The notes under the pieces: model-generated
What the model saw: the letters and a program-made list of their open reading frames with translations, nothing else
What the model was told of the DNA's origin: nothing
The model's database searches: none
Made by a program: the position numbers and the translations under genes
Source of the DNA: Varroa destructor
Lineage: Eukaryota; Arthropoda; Arachnida; Mesostigmata; Varroidae
Length of the DNA stretch: 64,000 nt
Reading direction: 5' to 3'
Assembly: GCF_002443255.2 (NCBI RefSeq)
Contig: NW_019211454.1
Span: forward strand, 68,906,056 to 68,970,055
Part shown: piece by piece, positions 39,201 to 51,189 of the stretch
Layout of the letters: every line of letters starts with the position of its first letter
Numbering within the stretch: the first letter of the stretch is position 1

Positions 39201-40859
39201 GTATGTATTCCCTTCAATATGCTTTCGCACTATATATATATATATAGATTTAGAAGACTTCGAATGACAAGCTTGTCTCACTGGAAACGACCGTTTAAAG
39301 TAGTTTAGATTGAAGTGATTTTTTTGTCTGTTTCACGCGCGTGTGTTTCGTGTTGGGAGCATTTAGGAGATAGAACCGATTGGTTAATCCTAAAGGGAGA
39401 AGCGCTCTGTTTTTCCTTAGAGCGTTATGTTAATTTGGTTGGTCGTAAGCCAACGGCAGCAATTCCCTTTTCATATTCTATGAAATTGAAAACAATGCCG
39501 TATCACCAAAACCGTTTGCAAACACCGAGGCGGTTACCAGCGTCGTCGGCACCGACTTATCATCAGCGTAGAACCTGGGCTTCATGAACCAGCCTGCTGA
39601 ACTTATGTCGCGTGACAAATTATGCTCAAAATGTACTATAAAAACAGCTACCAGGCTTTGTGTCCATCAAGAGTACGCCTACAATCTAGTTGTACCATAG
39701 CAAGACTGTCAAGGTTGAAATAGTAGCTCAAAATCATTGAGACGCGAAAAGAGCAAGGTGATCTACCGAAAGAGCAGAACAGGCAAACAATCAGTGTAGA
39801 GCAAACGACAGTTAAATTCCGCACAGAATAAAGAACCAAAAAAAAACAATAAATTGTCCAGAAGACGCAATTGATCGACGTCACTGTAATACTGAAAGCC
39901 ATAGGCTATGTAGATTAAATGGACATGAAAAAATCTTGGCAGATATTGATAGAATGGAAAAGCTGCCGCTACCCTAAAATATACCCCTTTCGTAAGCAGG
40001 AAAAAATTATATGATACAATACTGCCTTAAAAAACAAGAACAATTTCATTGAAGCAACACACCACAAAGAAATGATTTTGGCAAAAATATCAGAGAACTG
40101 TTTTCATTTAGATGACTTCATTCGATGTCACTTAGGGGTAAGAATTCGCAAGTCTCCATTGATTATACTGGTATTGTTTATCATAGAACCACTGATGCCG
40201 CGATACGATCGGCAATCTGAACCTTTTCCGCAACCCAAAATTGAACGCCTGCTGAAATTCTGAATCCTCCAAAATATGCTGTGGTTAGAAGATACAGAAA
40301 GCATACTCTAGAAAAGCTACCCTTACATTCGGCACTTGGCAACAGTACCAAAGAGCATATTGCTTTCAAAAAAAAGCAGGTATCGTCATCGATGGCCAGT
40401 GGCCATAAGGGAACGTACAACGCTCGAAGTCTAAGACGCGGCGGGGTCGGGTACAGCATCGCGACATATCGATCGAAACTACTAAACAAACACAACAAGA
40501 AGAACAGGGGGCGATAACTATTTGCAGATCGTTTCCGAATCACGTCGATCGTATGGCTGTCTGCAGTACGTATTCCTGTTTCTGTTAAGTGAAGGTGGGC
40601 CGCGTCGTGAGGTAGGTACAACGTAGAATCATAAGCTACTCGCACTGCGATATTTTGCAAATAGAATTATAAACAATAGGAGTTAGTTCCCTTTAACAGT
40701 ACCTGGCCAATATGGCTGCAAGGACTAGACAAAGAAAATATTTGTCCTACATTTAGTGCAGTCAAAGGTCTACTAGACCGAAATTCGACAGAGTTCTACG
40801 ATGTGTATTTGTACGTATAGAACCGTATCACTATTATTTTGGCAGCGACGTGCAATAAA
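36261..40859. other. No gene recognised
   Basis: Mixed-composition DNA following the GC-rich island. A 159-codon minus frame (40660-40181) opens on a TTG and overlaps a plus-strand frame; it has no recognisable domain. No splice-bounded exon could be supported. Confidence 0.4.
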
Positions 40860-43620
40860 TACCAGCCAGAAGCTATAACCCACGTTGGTGGAGGCCACCA
40901 ACCAAGGAACTGCTTGATCGAATCGAAAAAAATATTTCAGCTAAGCAAACCCTTTTTGTAGAACACCATGAAAAAGTTTGACAACATTACTTCTTACAAG
41001 GTAACTTGAGAATAATGAAAAAAACAGGATCACCCTATGTCAATACTCTGCTATAGCCCGACAAAGAAGCTAAACGTCGATTATGAAAGTACACTACATA
41101 TATGCAAACTCAAATCCCGTATCCAAACGCAGATCTGGAACCTGATAGATTAGTCCTTAAGCACATAATTCATGAGCGTTGGTTCGACCTCTATAAAAAA
41201 TGGCTAACACTTAAGAAATATCCGAAGCCCTACATATGGCAAAGACTTATAACCCATATGCGGTCAATTCTCTCCCGAGATGGAAGGTCTGTGGATTACA
41301 AAGGATGCAGATGATGAAGTTACGTTACATGTGTGGTCCTATAAAATGCCGGCTTTCTGAGGACTTTAATAAGGTTCAAGTATGTTAATCAGTGTATCAA
41401 GTATATAAAAATATACACTAAAGGGAAGTGACAAAGCTGTTTCTAAGGTAAATAAAAGTGGACACTTTTGCAATACTTGATACAATGGTCCGCGTCGAGC
41501 AGTTGCACTAAGGTTAAGCTTCCTGATCTATGCGCGGTACCCGTCTGTCGAGCGACTTCACGTAAACTTACCGCAGAAACAACAAGTCTTTTTCAGGAAG
41601 GCACATTTATACAACTAAATAGGGACAATAAAAAATCGGCAAAATTAATGGTATCTAGAGCTCTTGCGCCCACGGCCAATGCGTTGTCCTACACCGATCC
41701 GTCCAAGTTACGCCTGGGCCCATAGCAAATCGAACGAAAGGAAAGAGGGCTTAGAAGTTTTAAATTTCTCCATGTACTACCAAAAAAGTATGTCTTCCGC
41801 GTATTTGCACGGCAAATCCACGTTGAGAGTCCTACTTCATAATGTTCGCGCACCTATATTCGTTGACTAGCTGAAAGCGCACGAAGAAGTTCCGCTTGCT
41901 ATATTCTGGAAAGACTGCATACACAAACGACTACTTCTTGAAGACGACCATTTTTCCGATGAACAAGAGTAGATGCCTCGGACAATTCGAGATCTATTGA
42001 TATATCATATTAAGTCACTAGCCCTTTAAACATGTAGAACTTTTTTCAAGAACGCGGTGACTCAAAGCTGTTATAATAAGGACCGGCTGTTGAAGAACAA
42101 TATGCCTCCTTTTGTCGCTCATCGATCCATCAGAATAAAGCTCTTATACAACTTTAAGCTAAATCAAAGAACTTTTAAAACAGTTATGAGACTTCAATCT
42201 GCCGACTGAACAATACTAACACCAGAAAACCGAAAACAGCGATACTCTACAGTAACTACGATCCGATATTACGGAATCGAACGACATTGTAATCTCATAT
42301 GATCAACAAAGATAACTATAAACTAAAGCAGACACTCAACGATCGTCGAGGCCCTATGAAAAATAAGCAAAACGTTTGTGATCTAATCCTACCAAGGTAA
42401 GGGGAATGAAGAAGTGACCTTCAGATAGCGTTATTGGACATCGCCGCAATTTCGATGCCCGAAAGTCGAGCTGCGCATTCCTCAATGCAAACTTTTCACT
42501 CATATCAAAAATAAAATAGTACGCAATGCGGAAAAAATTTATAGACCGTAGATCTACTTCCCACTTATTGCTTGGGACAGACGTTTCGTGACTAGACCAG
42601 AGGCCTTAGAAACTGTCGATCGGACTCTTTACGATATACGTAGTAAGGATAAAGCTGTCAAAGGGATCTTAAGTGTATATATGGTCAGGTAACTTTTGTC
42701 GATAGATATCTGTAGGCAAACTGGCGATGCGGGCATTGAAGATGCCTGTGGCGAAAAAAGATACATCAAACTATACAGCTTAACTTCCGAGATACGACTA
42801 AGCGAGATCCGCGTCGAATACTCCCAGCTTTTGTTAAACATTGGCGATGTAAATATCCAAAAATGTCTGGAGAAAATATCAAGACTCTGTTGCGCACGTG
42901 GATCGAAAGTGGATATTTTCGCCAGGAGATTTATATTAATTTGTATTGAATGTAAACAATATTTACGTTGAACGAGCCTCTCGAAACATTAAAGGAATCG
43001 CGTCCGCTCAACTAAGTAATGAAAGACACATTGTTCAACAAAATTCCTAGACGGTGTTGAAATATATGAACTTGCAACTACCGAATGGTTCGCTGGGTAT
43101 CCAAATTAGGAATGGATATACATCTAAACCCTATAACGACATAAGTATTGTCGCTCACAATTCATACAATCATCTTATTGTCGCCAAATTAGCAACGGCA
43201 CACTCAAATCATACATCGTCACGCAAGAGTTACTCTCACTGTTATGCTTTGCTATGACAATCCGCAAAGCATAAGGGCAAACAAAGGAAGACGCCCGTCT
43301 ACGATTAACTATACGTTACGTTGAGGCCTTGCCTTAAGAAAGTGATGAAACCAAACATATCGTATGCAATACGATAGTGCTTCGCACTTACTAATTCCAA
43401 AATCTACAACCGCACGACTACGTGGGTTCACATATGCACGTCCTGGACGTGGAAACCCGGACACTCGACGACATTGCTCCTATAAAAATAACAAAAAAAT
43501 GATTAGAAGAACAAAACTCAAAGCGGCCATATTCACAGCCCCCTAAAATCAAGGATCAGGCGATTTTCAATGAAATGGACCCCACAATAAAACGAGGGTT
43601 ATTCGACTTCTATATTTTAT
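40860..43620 (+). pseudogene. Decayed coding region of unknown family
   Basis: Six-frame reading shows a run of plus-strand fragments of 25 to 90 codons with protein-like composition, interrupted by scattered stops and frame changes. Examples are 41102-41314 (contains WFDLYKKWLTLKKYPKPYIW), 41640-41870 (contains AYLHGKSTLRVLLHNVRAP), a Lys/Arg-rich piece near 42325-42405, and 42696-42971 (contains ILICIECKQYLR, a CxxC pair). No reverse transcriptase, integrase, helicase or polymerase motif could be recognised. The pattern suggests one or more old coding genes of a large mobile element or an endogenous virus, decayed by point mutations and indels. It lies immediately left of the repeat arms and may belong to the same insertion. 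Family assignment is not possible by eye. Confidence 0.4.
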
Positions 43621-43739
43621 CAATATCGCTTAATTGGGCATCACCAAAATTTCTTATACATATTTATACGAAAGTTTAAGGGACTGAGGTGGGTTTGGTC
43701 AAAATGGCTGATAGATATTCACATGGAAGCTTATGTAGA

Positions 43740-46040
43740 GGTGTATAATTTGGTATTATTTAACAGCTTCCGACGACAGCTGAATTCAAATGCTATATAA
43801 CTTTGTGTACCTAAATCTCAGTTTTCAAGCCGAAAATGTCGTTTAAAGAGTTAAAACTTAACATGGTATTTTATGTGGAGGAACAGGTCTTTTTTGCTTA
43901 GTCGCTAAATTTCGACAAGCTGACTAAAAATGCAATATATGTCCCTCCATCTAACGTACATATTTCGGTACGAAAATGATCAAAGCCCGAACGTAATATC
44001 TGTTTTACGATGTAGCAATGTATTCCTAGGGATATTCCGGAATGAAAAGGGCCAATAACTGAATATGTTAATTTTTTTGTTTATACACCTGACACTGAGA
44101 AGATTTTTTTAGATGGAGGTCATTCTAGGGGGGTTGTTCTTCATACCAATCGAAAGCCTTCGCTGAACTGAATCAAAATGCTATATATGTTCCCAGATGT
44201 AACTTTCACTTTCAAGGTTGAAAATAGCCCCGAAGGGTGAAAACCTAAAATGGTGCACTGTGTAGGGTGATGGGGGTCTCCAGTAGTTAATAAATAGATC
44301 TACACGAGTGCAATACATAAACCTAAAATTGATATTTTGTCGTAAAAATAGTAACAAACCCGCCGAGAAGTTCGTCTCGCCCCATGAGAGTAGGGTGAAA
44401 CTGCATTTCCAGCTTCTTTTTTTTCGTGTTTCTTTGAACGAGTTGATGATCTACTAGAAGGTTATTGCGCCTGTTATGATGAACACTTTATGCAAATAAG
44501 TGTTTCGTGAATATTAAGAAATATCAAAGTATTGCTTAGTAAAAATTCAGTGCATCATTCAACAGCTAAAATGACTTGAAAAAAATAAAAATCGGATGTG
44601 GTTTTTCGTTTGCGTGACACTGAGATGAAAATGTTCTGCATGGAAGCTTATGTTATATGGGGCTACTTGTCGGTATTAAATTAAAGCTTTTGATAAACCG
44701 GATCGATATGCAATACATGTTTCTATACTTAATCTTGGTTCGTGGGTCGATCTTTCAGCAGGCAGTTTCTTTCATTCGTAGGATAAATAATTTAATTAGA
44801 AAAAGGATAAGATGAAATCTAAAGCATCTTGGCACATATGAATCACACCTGTTGACAAATTGTATACAAGTATTTTTTTCAAAGGAAATTCCTTTTTCCC
44901 GTAAGTTGGAACGTTAGTCTGAACAAGTTATTGAGGCGGTTACTTGGCTTTTTAAGCTCCACAAAAAACACCTGACGTTGATGATAGGAGGAAACTTACG
45001 AACTCTCCTACGATTGACGACAGAATTGTGGCTTGTGCCGAAATGGCCCGTAATTCATAAAGATCAATCATATTTTTTTTTAGACATGAATCATATTCCT
45101 GTATTGGATGAACAGGAATCTATAGATAATGTTTTTGGTTGGTAGACTAAATAGAAATGGAAAAGTAGGACACATGTACTAGGGAATCGAGACTATATAC
45201 GGATGTTCCAATGGAGATCGGACGAGTAACTTTAGAAGGCACGGAATCGAATTTTAGACTAGGACCGCGTGCACGGTCAAAAGTTAGCTTTGCATGCATA
45301 AATGGAGTAAAACTTATTGAGCTCTAAAGTCGAGGTCTGTTATTGTATTAGGTGGCGGATGCATGCAATTCGTTGACGTATTGATTGTGTTTAGCGGCAT
45401 TGGTATATGGCACTGCTGTATGGGGCTAACGGTGTATGACATTTCAATTGACAGGATAAGAGAAATAAAGCAGCAGGAACTCATTAGAACTGATGTATCA
45501 CTGCAAGATAATAGCAAACCTGTTGAAGTCATTTAACTAGGAGAACATATTTGCGGCATAGTTGCAGGATAATTGCAACGTCCAAATGTCACTAATAGAT
45601 CCACTAAATCAGGAAAGTAGGATGGTTGTAAAGGGATAACTGCGATGAGATCATGGGATTGGTGCCACTGAAACTTAGCGGGTCAATGCGACTGGATAGC
45701 TCTAAAGGTATAATAGGTCTGCGGTTTATATTTGGCCAGATAAAGCGCGGATCAAACATCTCTTGCACCAGTAGTATCTGTCTGTCGATAGAGTCCGTTT
45801 TTAACATCATTCTTGTTGGGGTTTACACTCAGAACCTCGCATGTTTAAAGTTATAGGAATATGTAATGAATATTTTAGTAAGTTAAAACAGAATAACAAA
45901 ATAACGGTAAAATATTTACATGAAGGACCATGTAGGGGATATTTCTTAACACTAATCGAAAGCTATTGCCTAAAATTAAATCGAAGCGCTATACCTCTTT
46001 CTGACTTTCAACCTCAGTTCTTAGATCGAAAATGCGTTTG
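43740..46040 (-). repeat. Left arm: degenerate palindrome-anchored repeat units, minus orientation
   Basis: Diverged copies of one unit recur at about 43.79, 43.93, 44.18, 44.31, 44.70 and 45.98 kb. Read on the plus strand each has a near-palindrome (TCGAAAGCCTTCG at 44150, TCGAAAGCTATTG at 45957), then AAAATGCTATATATGTTCCC or a variant, then a CTTTCA...GGTCGAAAATG block. At 44327-44400 there is also CCTAAAATTGATATTTTG..., the reverse complement of a block found three times in the right arm. Divergence between units is high, so the array is old. No intact ORF; 45.05-45.83 kb between units has two short minus-strand open frames of no recognised family. Confidence 0.7.
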
Positions 46041-47868
46041 AAGACGGAGCTGGTTCTGTTGCAGCCTTGATCGACTGCCGTTGTGAATTTGTGATTAACA
46101 ATCTTTCTAGGTTCCCCTTCACCACCTTTGAAACTGTCTCATAGGGTGTATACCATGCGTTAACAGGTTTTTTTTTTTTACTTACAAAGTATCATATTTG
46201 TGGTAGTGCTGCCATCGGGTGCTGTTGTCATTGTCAATATGCCAATAATTTACTTACCTTACCGAGCATAGAATGTCTTGCATTTCGCACATTTTGCATA
46301 TAGAATATTTTGGGTGGGCGGAGCGAGGCGCGCTAGGTCATTCTAGCCAGCCTGTAGAAGGACGTATAGATTTTACTACCTACATGCAAAATCAACACAC
46401 AACCCGAACGTGAGATCTCACAAAAGCCGGACCTCATACTGTTCCAAAATTACGCCTGTTTGCCCATTAGACCCATTCGAAACACTAATGCCCATCTTTC
46501 GTGCTACTCACACGTTGCGTGTTCTTTCGTACTCGCTTGATGGTCGTTGATCAGAATTAACGATGATATGAGCATTTCGTCAATCTTTAATGCACTCCTT
46601 AACTATTCTGAGCTATTGAAAATACGGATTGCACATCAGAGTACACCTTGTAGGAATTTGACGATAGCAGGACATCGCACGACTCATAATTTGTCGACAG
46701 CGTTTAAAGCTAGTGTCAAACAGGCTGATAGGCGGCACAAATGGTAAATCGGCACCTCGTTTAGATTGAGCAGAATTTAGAACGGCACATAACTCTAGAA
46801 CATTGTTCCTTGCTCACAAGTGTTCAACTCAGACACAACATGAAAGTTGTTCTTTTCAAAAGACACATTATACTGATACATAATACTAATACATGATAAT
46901 AGCCCCACAAGGACAGCCTTACAAGGGTTGCGTCTCGCTTGTAGTAGTAGTAGTAGTACGTTGTGTTACGCTAATTTTTGTCGGACCGAGAGGAATCACG
47001 TAGTGCGTGCGATCAGTGTCCATTTGTTAAGTCGGGTCCACGTTAGGGCCTAGGCTGGTCCTGACAAAGGTTTCTCAGGGCGAAGCTTCAAAAAGATGAG
47101 CCTAATTGGTGCTGGCTAAGGAATGGTCCGGCTATCCCGCTGTCCTCGACTTGTAAAGTTAGGGTACATGCATGTATTATATATATATATGGGCGTACCC
47201 CCAAGCTTCGCTTCGCGTTCGTCTCGTATGAATTGTTTTAACTCATTTGATTCTTTCATTTAGGTGAACGAAGACTACAGGTCAAGTACACGTAGTTATC
47301 CCATTGCAGTTGTCGTGCTTCATTAGGCCAGTTACTTTTCTATAGTTATAGTTTCTGTGGCCAGCTTTAATGTGCTCATCAGTGGGTTCAGCCAGCTCTA
47401 GATTTATCTTGCTAGTTAGCTGTTGTCTTTTCGTACATGTTTATAGCGTGATTACGAACTTTTTTACTCTTGGCTGAGTAGCTGTCCGCAGAACGCACGC
47501 GAAAAGGTGGGCCGTTCTTCGGCTTCTAAGAGTCGTACGTAAACTAAGTTGGCTAACTTACCGGGTTGTTACTTCGCCAAGGCTTAAACACTTTTTGAAA
47601 ATTCTTTCAAAAAGAAATATATAGATCTACTATTTAAAACAAGGATTCCGGAAACACCATCAAAGCTTAAGGACGTTTTCGACTTTTAAGATTGATAAGA
47701 TTCACTGGTAGTATATACTATACTGCATGAATATAGATGAACATCTATTTTGGTTGACCTATTGATTCTGTTGCTGAGACGTTAGTAAAAGTTTACTTTT
47801 TTTTAACATTTTAACCCAATTTTTTTCTCACATTGTTTTAAAAAAATTAAGTATAGAAAACATTTGTC
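46041..47868. other. Spacer between the inverted repeat arms
   Basis: This stretch separates the two oppositely oriented arms and shows no unit of the repeat family. It holds a GTA microsatellite at 46941, a GC-rich stretch around 46315-46350 and only short open frames (one of 66 codons at 46547-46747). No gene is recognised. Confidence 0.4.
46941..46959. repeat. (GTA)n microsatellite
   Basis: Six perfect copies of the trinucleotide in the spacer between the repeat arms. Confidence 0.95.
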
Positions 47869-49479
47869 TTTCAGTTGGCATTTATTAGCAATTCATTGAA
47901 TAAACCGTTTAAAATACGTTCTTACCCTAATGTTACACAGGCAAACGGACACGATAAACAAGGTTTCCGCCATTTGCACCAAAATATTATTTTTAGGTAT
48001 AGGGATATAAATTGCATTTTCATTCGCCTCATCAAGACCTCCCGAAACACCCTAATAGGTGGTTATCCTTCAAATGTAATTTTCGAGCAAGGAACTAAGA
48101 TCTAAGTACACGAACGTGTGTTGGATTTCAAGATTCAGCGTATTGAAAGCTTTTGATCGGTATTAAGACATACCGCTGCATAGATTTTGATCTAACTAAT
48201 GTCGCCTAAGTCAAAATGCCACCGCATTTTGTTATTGCCTTTTTTTTTACTGTAAAATGTCCGTCTTAGCTATAGAAAGACGTAATGCGTTGTTACTCAG
48301 CTCGTCGAGATTTATCGACTAGCGTGAATAGTTGGCCTCAACCAAGCAGTATTCTATTGAAGGGCTACATTGAACATCAAAAGGTTACCTTGAAAAATGC
48401 TCTCAATATTTTAGTATTTCTCTTAATTTGTTTTTATGAAATTGTTCAGTTAGAATGCTCACCATATAAATTACTACAACTTCCGTAGCAAAACCGGTCA
48501 TTTTGGAACGAGACGAACTTCTACATGAAATAATTTTCACCCTGAAAATGTGGAAACATATATTCCATTTTCGCTTTATCACGAGACGTATCGACCTTTA
48601 CGTAAACGTTTGGCTTCAATGATCATTTTACCCAAACACAACCCACCTGTGGTCTCTTAACAGGTACGTAAAAGACTTCTACTAAACAATAAAAGAAAAG
48701 AATAATTTGATGAAATCAGTGTTACATTCTATAAAGCGGACAAGAGAAACTCTTCTTAAGAAAATAAATTTATTAAATTGGTTTTATTTTATGTACAGCT
48801 CGATTCAAGGTAAAAACATTAGCAACTCATAGCGAAAAATAATTCTGAATAGCGTTTTCTGAGTCGGGCAAACGAGACGACACAGAATTCTACTAACATA
48901 CATAGCGGTTTTTGCGGCGCTTCTATTCTGTCGTCGATCTAACTAATGTTATTCGCTGATGTTATGTCCAGCCTAACGTAAACTATAGGATACATCAAGG
49001 TTTACTCCGTTGCAATGATTTTGTCTCACCTAAACCAATGCCCTCATGCAGTTATTAACCTATTTCAATATATGCCCACCAAGGGGCTAGGCGTTGGCAT
49101 CAAAAAAATCTGTTTTTGTAAAATACCACCTAGGGTTTTTACATTTTGTATGGCATTTTCGAGCAGAACGGTTAACATTGGATTTCGATTCATCCGATCG
49201 AAAGCTTTCCATTGACGCCTAGAAATAACCCACTACATACACTTCCATGTGCAAATTTTTTTATCCCAGCGTCGTTCAAGCACAAAAGCTACCAAGTTCG
49301 GCTTTTGGCTTCTTAGGGTCAAATATCCATTAAAGCTATAAGAAGGTGTATTGCATTGTTACTTAGCCTGTTAGGACTGATTAAAGTAATGCTTACATAG
49401 AAAAACGTTTCGAGTACTTGGGTATTTTTCGTGAAAATCCTTCAAATAATATTTTGCAAAAAAGTTGTTTATCGAAAGT

Positions 49480-50024
49480 GTTTATACTAGCAACCGTTAC
49501 AGCTTTTAAATTGGCATTTATAAGAAATTTGTTTGCAAAAACACTCATAAGTATCTCAAAACGCATTTTTACCCTAGTATCACATAAAGGAGACAAATCT
49601 TCTCAATGGATTTTTGACCGTTTTCAAGGCGAAATATCAATTTTAAAAATTTAAACATGTATTGTTATTTCACTCAACTCATCTACATCTATTGAGTAGC
49701 ACCAAGAAAAATCCTCGTTACATATAAGACCATGTAAACATTCATTGGAAATTTTTTCTACAAGAACACACGATTGAAGTATGGCCCATATCAGCTCCTA
49801 CAACTTCCTGTTCGATGTGTATAAAAAAAAATGCGGAAAAATGACAAAAATCGCAAAAACGACTGATTTGATTAAATTAAAATTAGATCCTATAAGATGG
49901 AAACTCTCCTTGAAAGAGGATCTTTTGCGCACTGCCCCAGCGGTTCGCTAGAAATTTGATTTTTTTCTAAGAAATTGATTCGAACGAGATAAGCAAACAA
50001 ACTAACAGACACAGGCTCTTAACA

Positions 50025-50079
<55 letters not shown>

Positions 50080-50890
50080 CTGTTTTTTGTAAATACTGTC
50101 AGCGCCTTATTTGCTATAGAAACAACAACACTATATGAATACTCGCAGCGCAACACAATATAAGGTCTGAAGCGTTTTGATGCCATTGAAAGTGGTACTC
50201 AATTGACCCACAATGAGTCTGGGCCGGTCTGTATAGAGACACCATGGAATGAAGCAAGCAAATGTAAGACACCAAACTGCAATCAAGATTTCCCGCTGAG
50301 GATAACAACATTCCAAGCTACTCAGCCAGGCGTCGGTTGTTGTTACTATTACATGTTCTCCAACACGCCAGTGACCTGTACTACCGTGGAAGTAGAAGGC
50401 AAATGTAAGTAGCTACGAAGCTTTAGGCATTTCTCCATCGTATCAGCATCAGCCTAACTGTCCACACCGCCTACGGCATGTTTTACTTATGAACTTACGG
50501 GCCTCCCAAACAAGCATTCCGTAGTGCAACTTTCCTATACCGTAAAGTGCACACAAAGATATGTGAGGGCAAGAACTTCTTTTAGCTTCGTGACGAGGAA
50601 CTGGTAGTCCAACGTGCTACGAAAAACTTGCAACGCCATCTCGTTTGGTTAATTGGGAACAAATAACAATAGTAACGACAATAATAGCTAAAATTAATCA
50701 CGCTTTAGTTGGCTTCTATACGTGAAACATTCTGTAAAAAGCTAAAATGTAATTAATCATTACTAGAGAAACCAATGGACTCCACATATAGATTTATTTA
50801 TCAAGATTAGAAGTGTGATTTGCAGGAAACGGAGGACGCTGGCAAACATTTATCCGCGTTGCCAATACCCTCCGGAGAGGAGTTCGACCT
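49480..50890 (+). repeat. Tandem duplication, copy A (about 1.7-1.85 kb period)
   Basis: This copy aligns colinearly with 51190-52790. Shared landmarks include the block ending GCGAAATATCAATTTTA (49630), CCCACAATGAGTCT (50207), TTCCCGCTGAGGA (50287), TCTCCAACACGCCAG (50356), AGCTACGAAGCTTTAGGC (50411) and GAGTTCGACCTAAATCGGAG (50880). Offsets to copy B grow from about 1.70 to 1.88 kb, as expected from indels after an old duplication. A long (AT)n run at 50027-50077 is much shorter in copy B. A Cys-rich open frame (50203-50412, no ATG start) is not conserved in frame in copy B, so it is unlikely to be coding. Confidence 0.75.
50027..50077. repeat. (AT)n microsatellite
   Basis: About 25 perfect AT copies inside tandem copy A; the equivalent place in copy B (near 51870-51890) has only a short interrupted TATA stretch. 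Confidence 0.97.
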
Positions 50891-51189
50891 AAATCGGAGC
50901 GTCTGCGTATTTATCTTACGTAAATTTTTTATCTAGTGTCACCTGAGCGAAAAAGCTATTACATTCAGTTTCTGGCTTTTTTCGCGCCGAAATTCTATTT
51001 TAGTTGCTGGAAGATCTATTGTATTTTTATTCAAATCATGAAGAGTTATCGCTTGCTGCGAAGTATTGGCGTTAAAGAAAATGATATTTTGTATAATAAA
51101 AATATTTTCCATAATTTGCTATTTCTCTCAAAATATCTTCAAGTTAAATAAAAAAAAAATATCTTTTGAAACGAAGTTTAATGAAAATA

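Noticed and set aside
40181..40660. 159-codon minus-strand ORF
   Set aside because: Opens on TTG, overlaps an opposite-strand ORF and shows no domain, signal peptide or splice context that supports coding.
50203..50412. Cys-rich open frame in tandem copy A
   Set aside because: It opens on TTG, has no signal peptide, and the frame is not conserved in tandem copy B.
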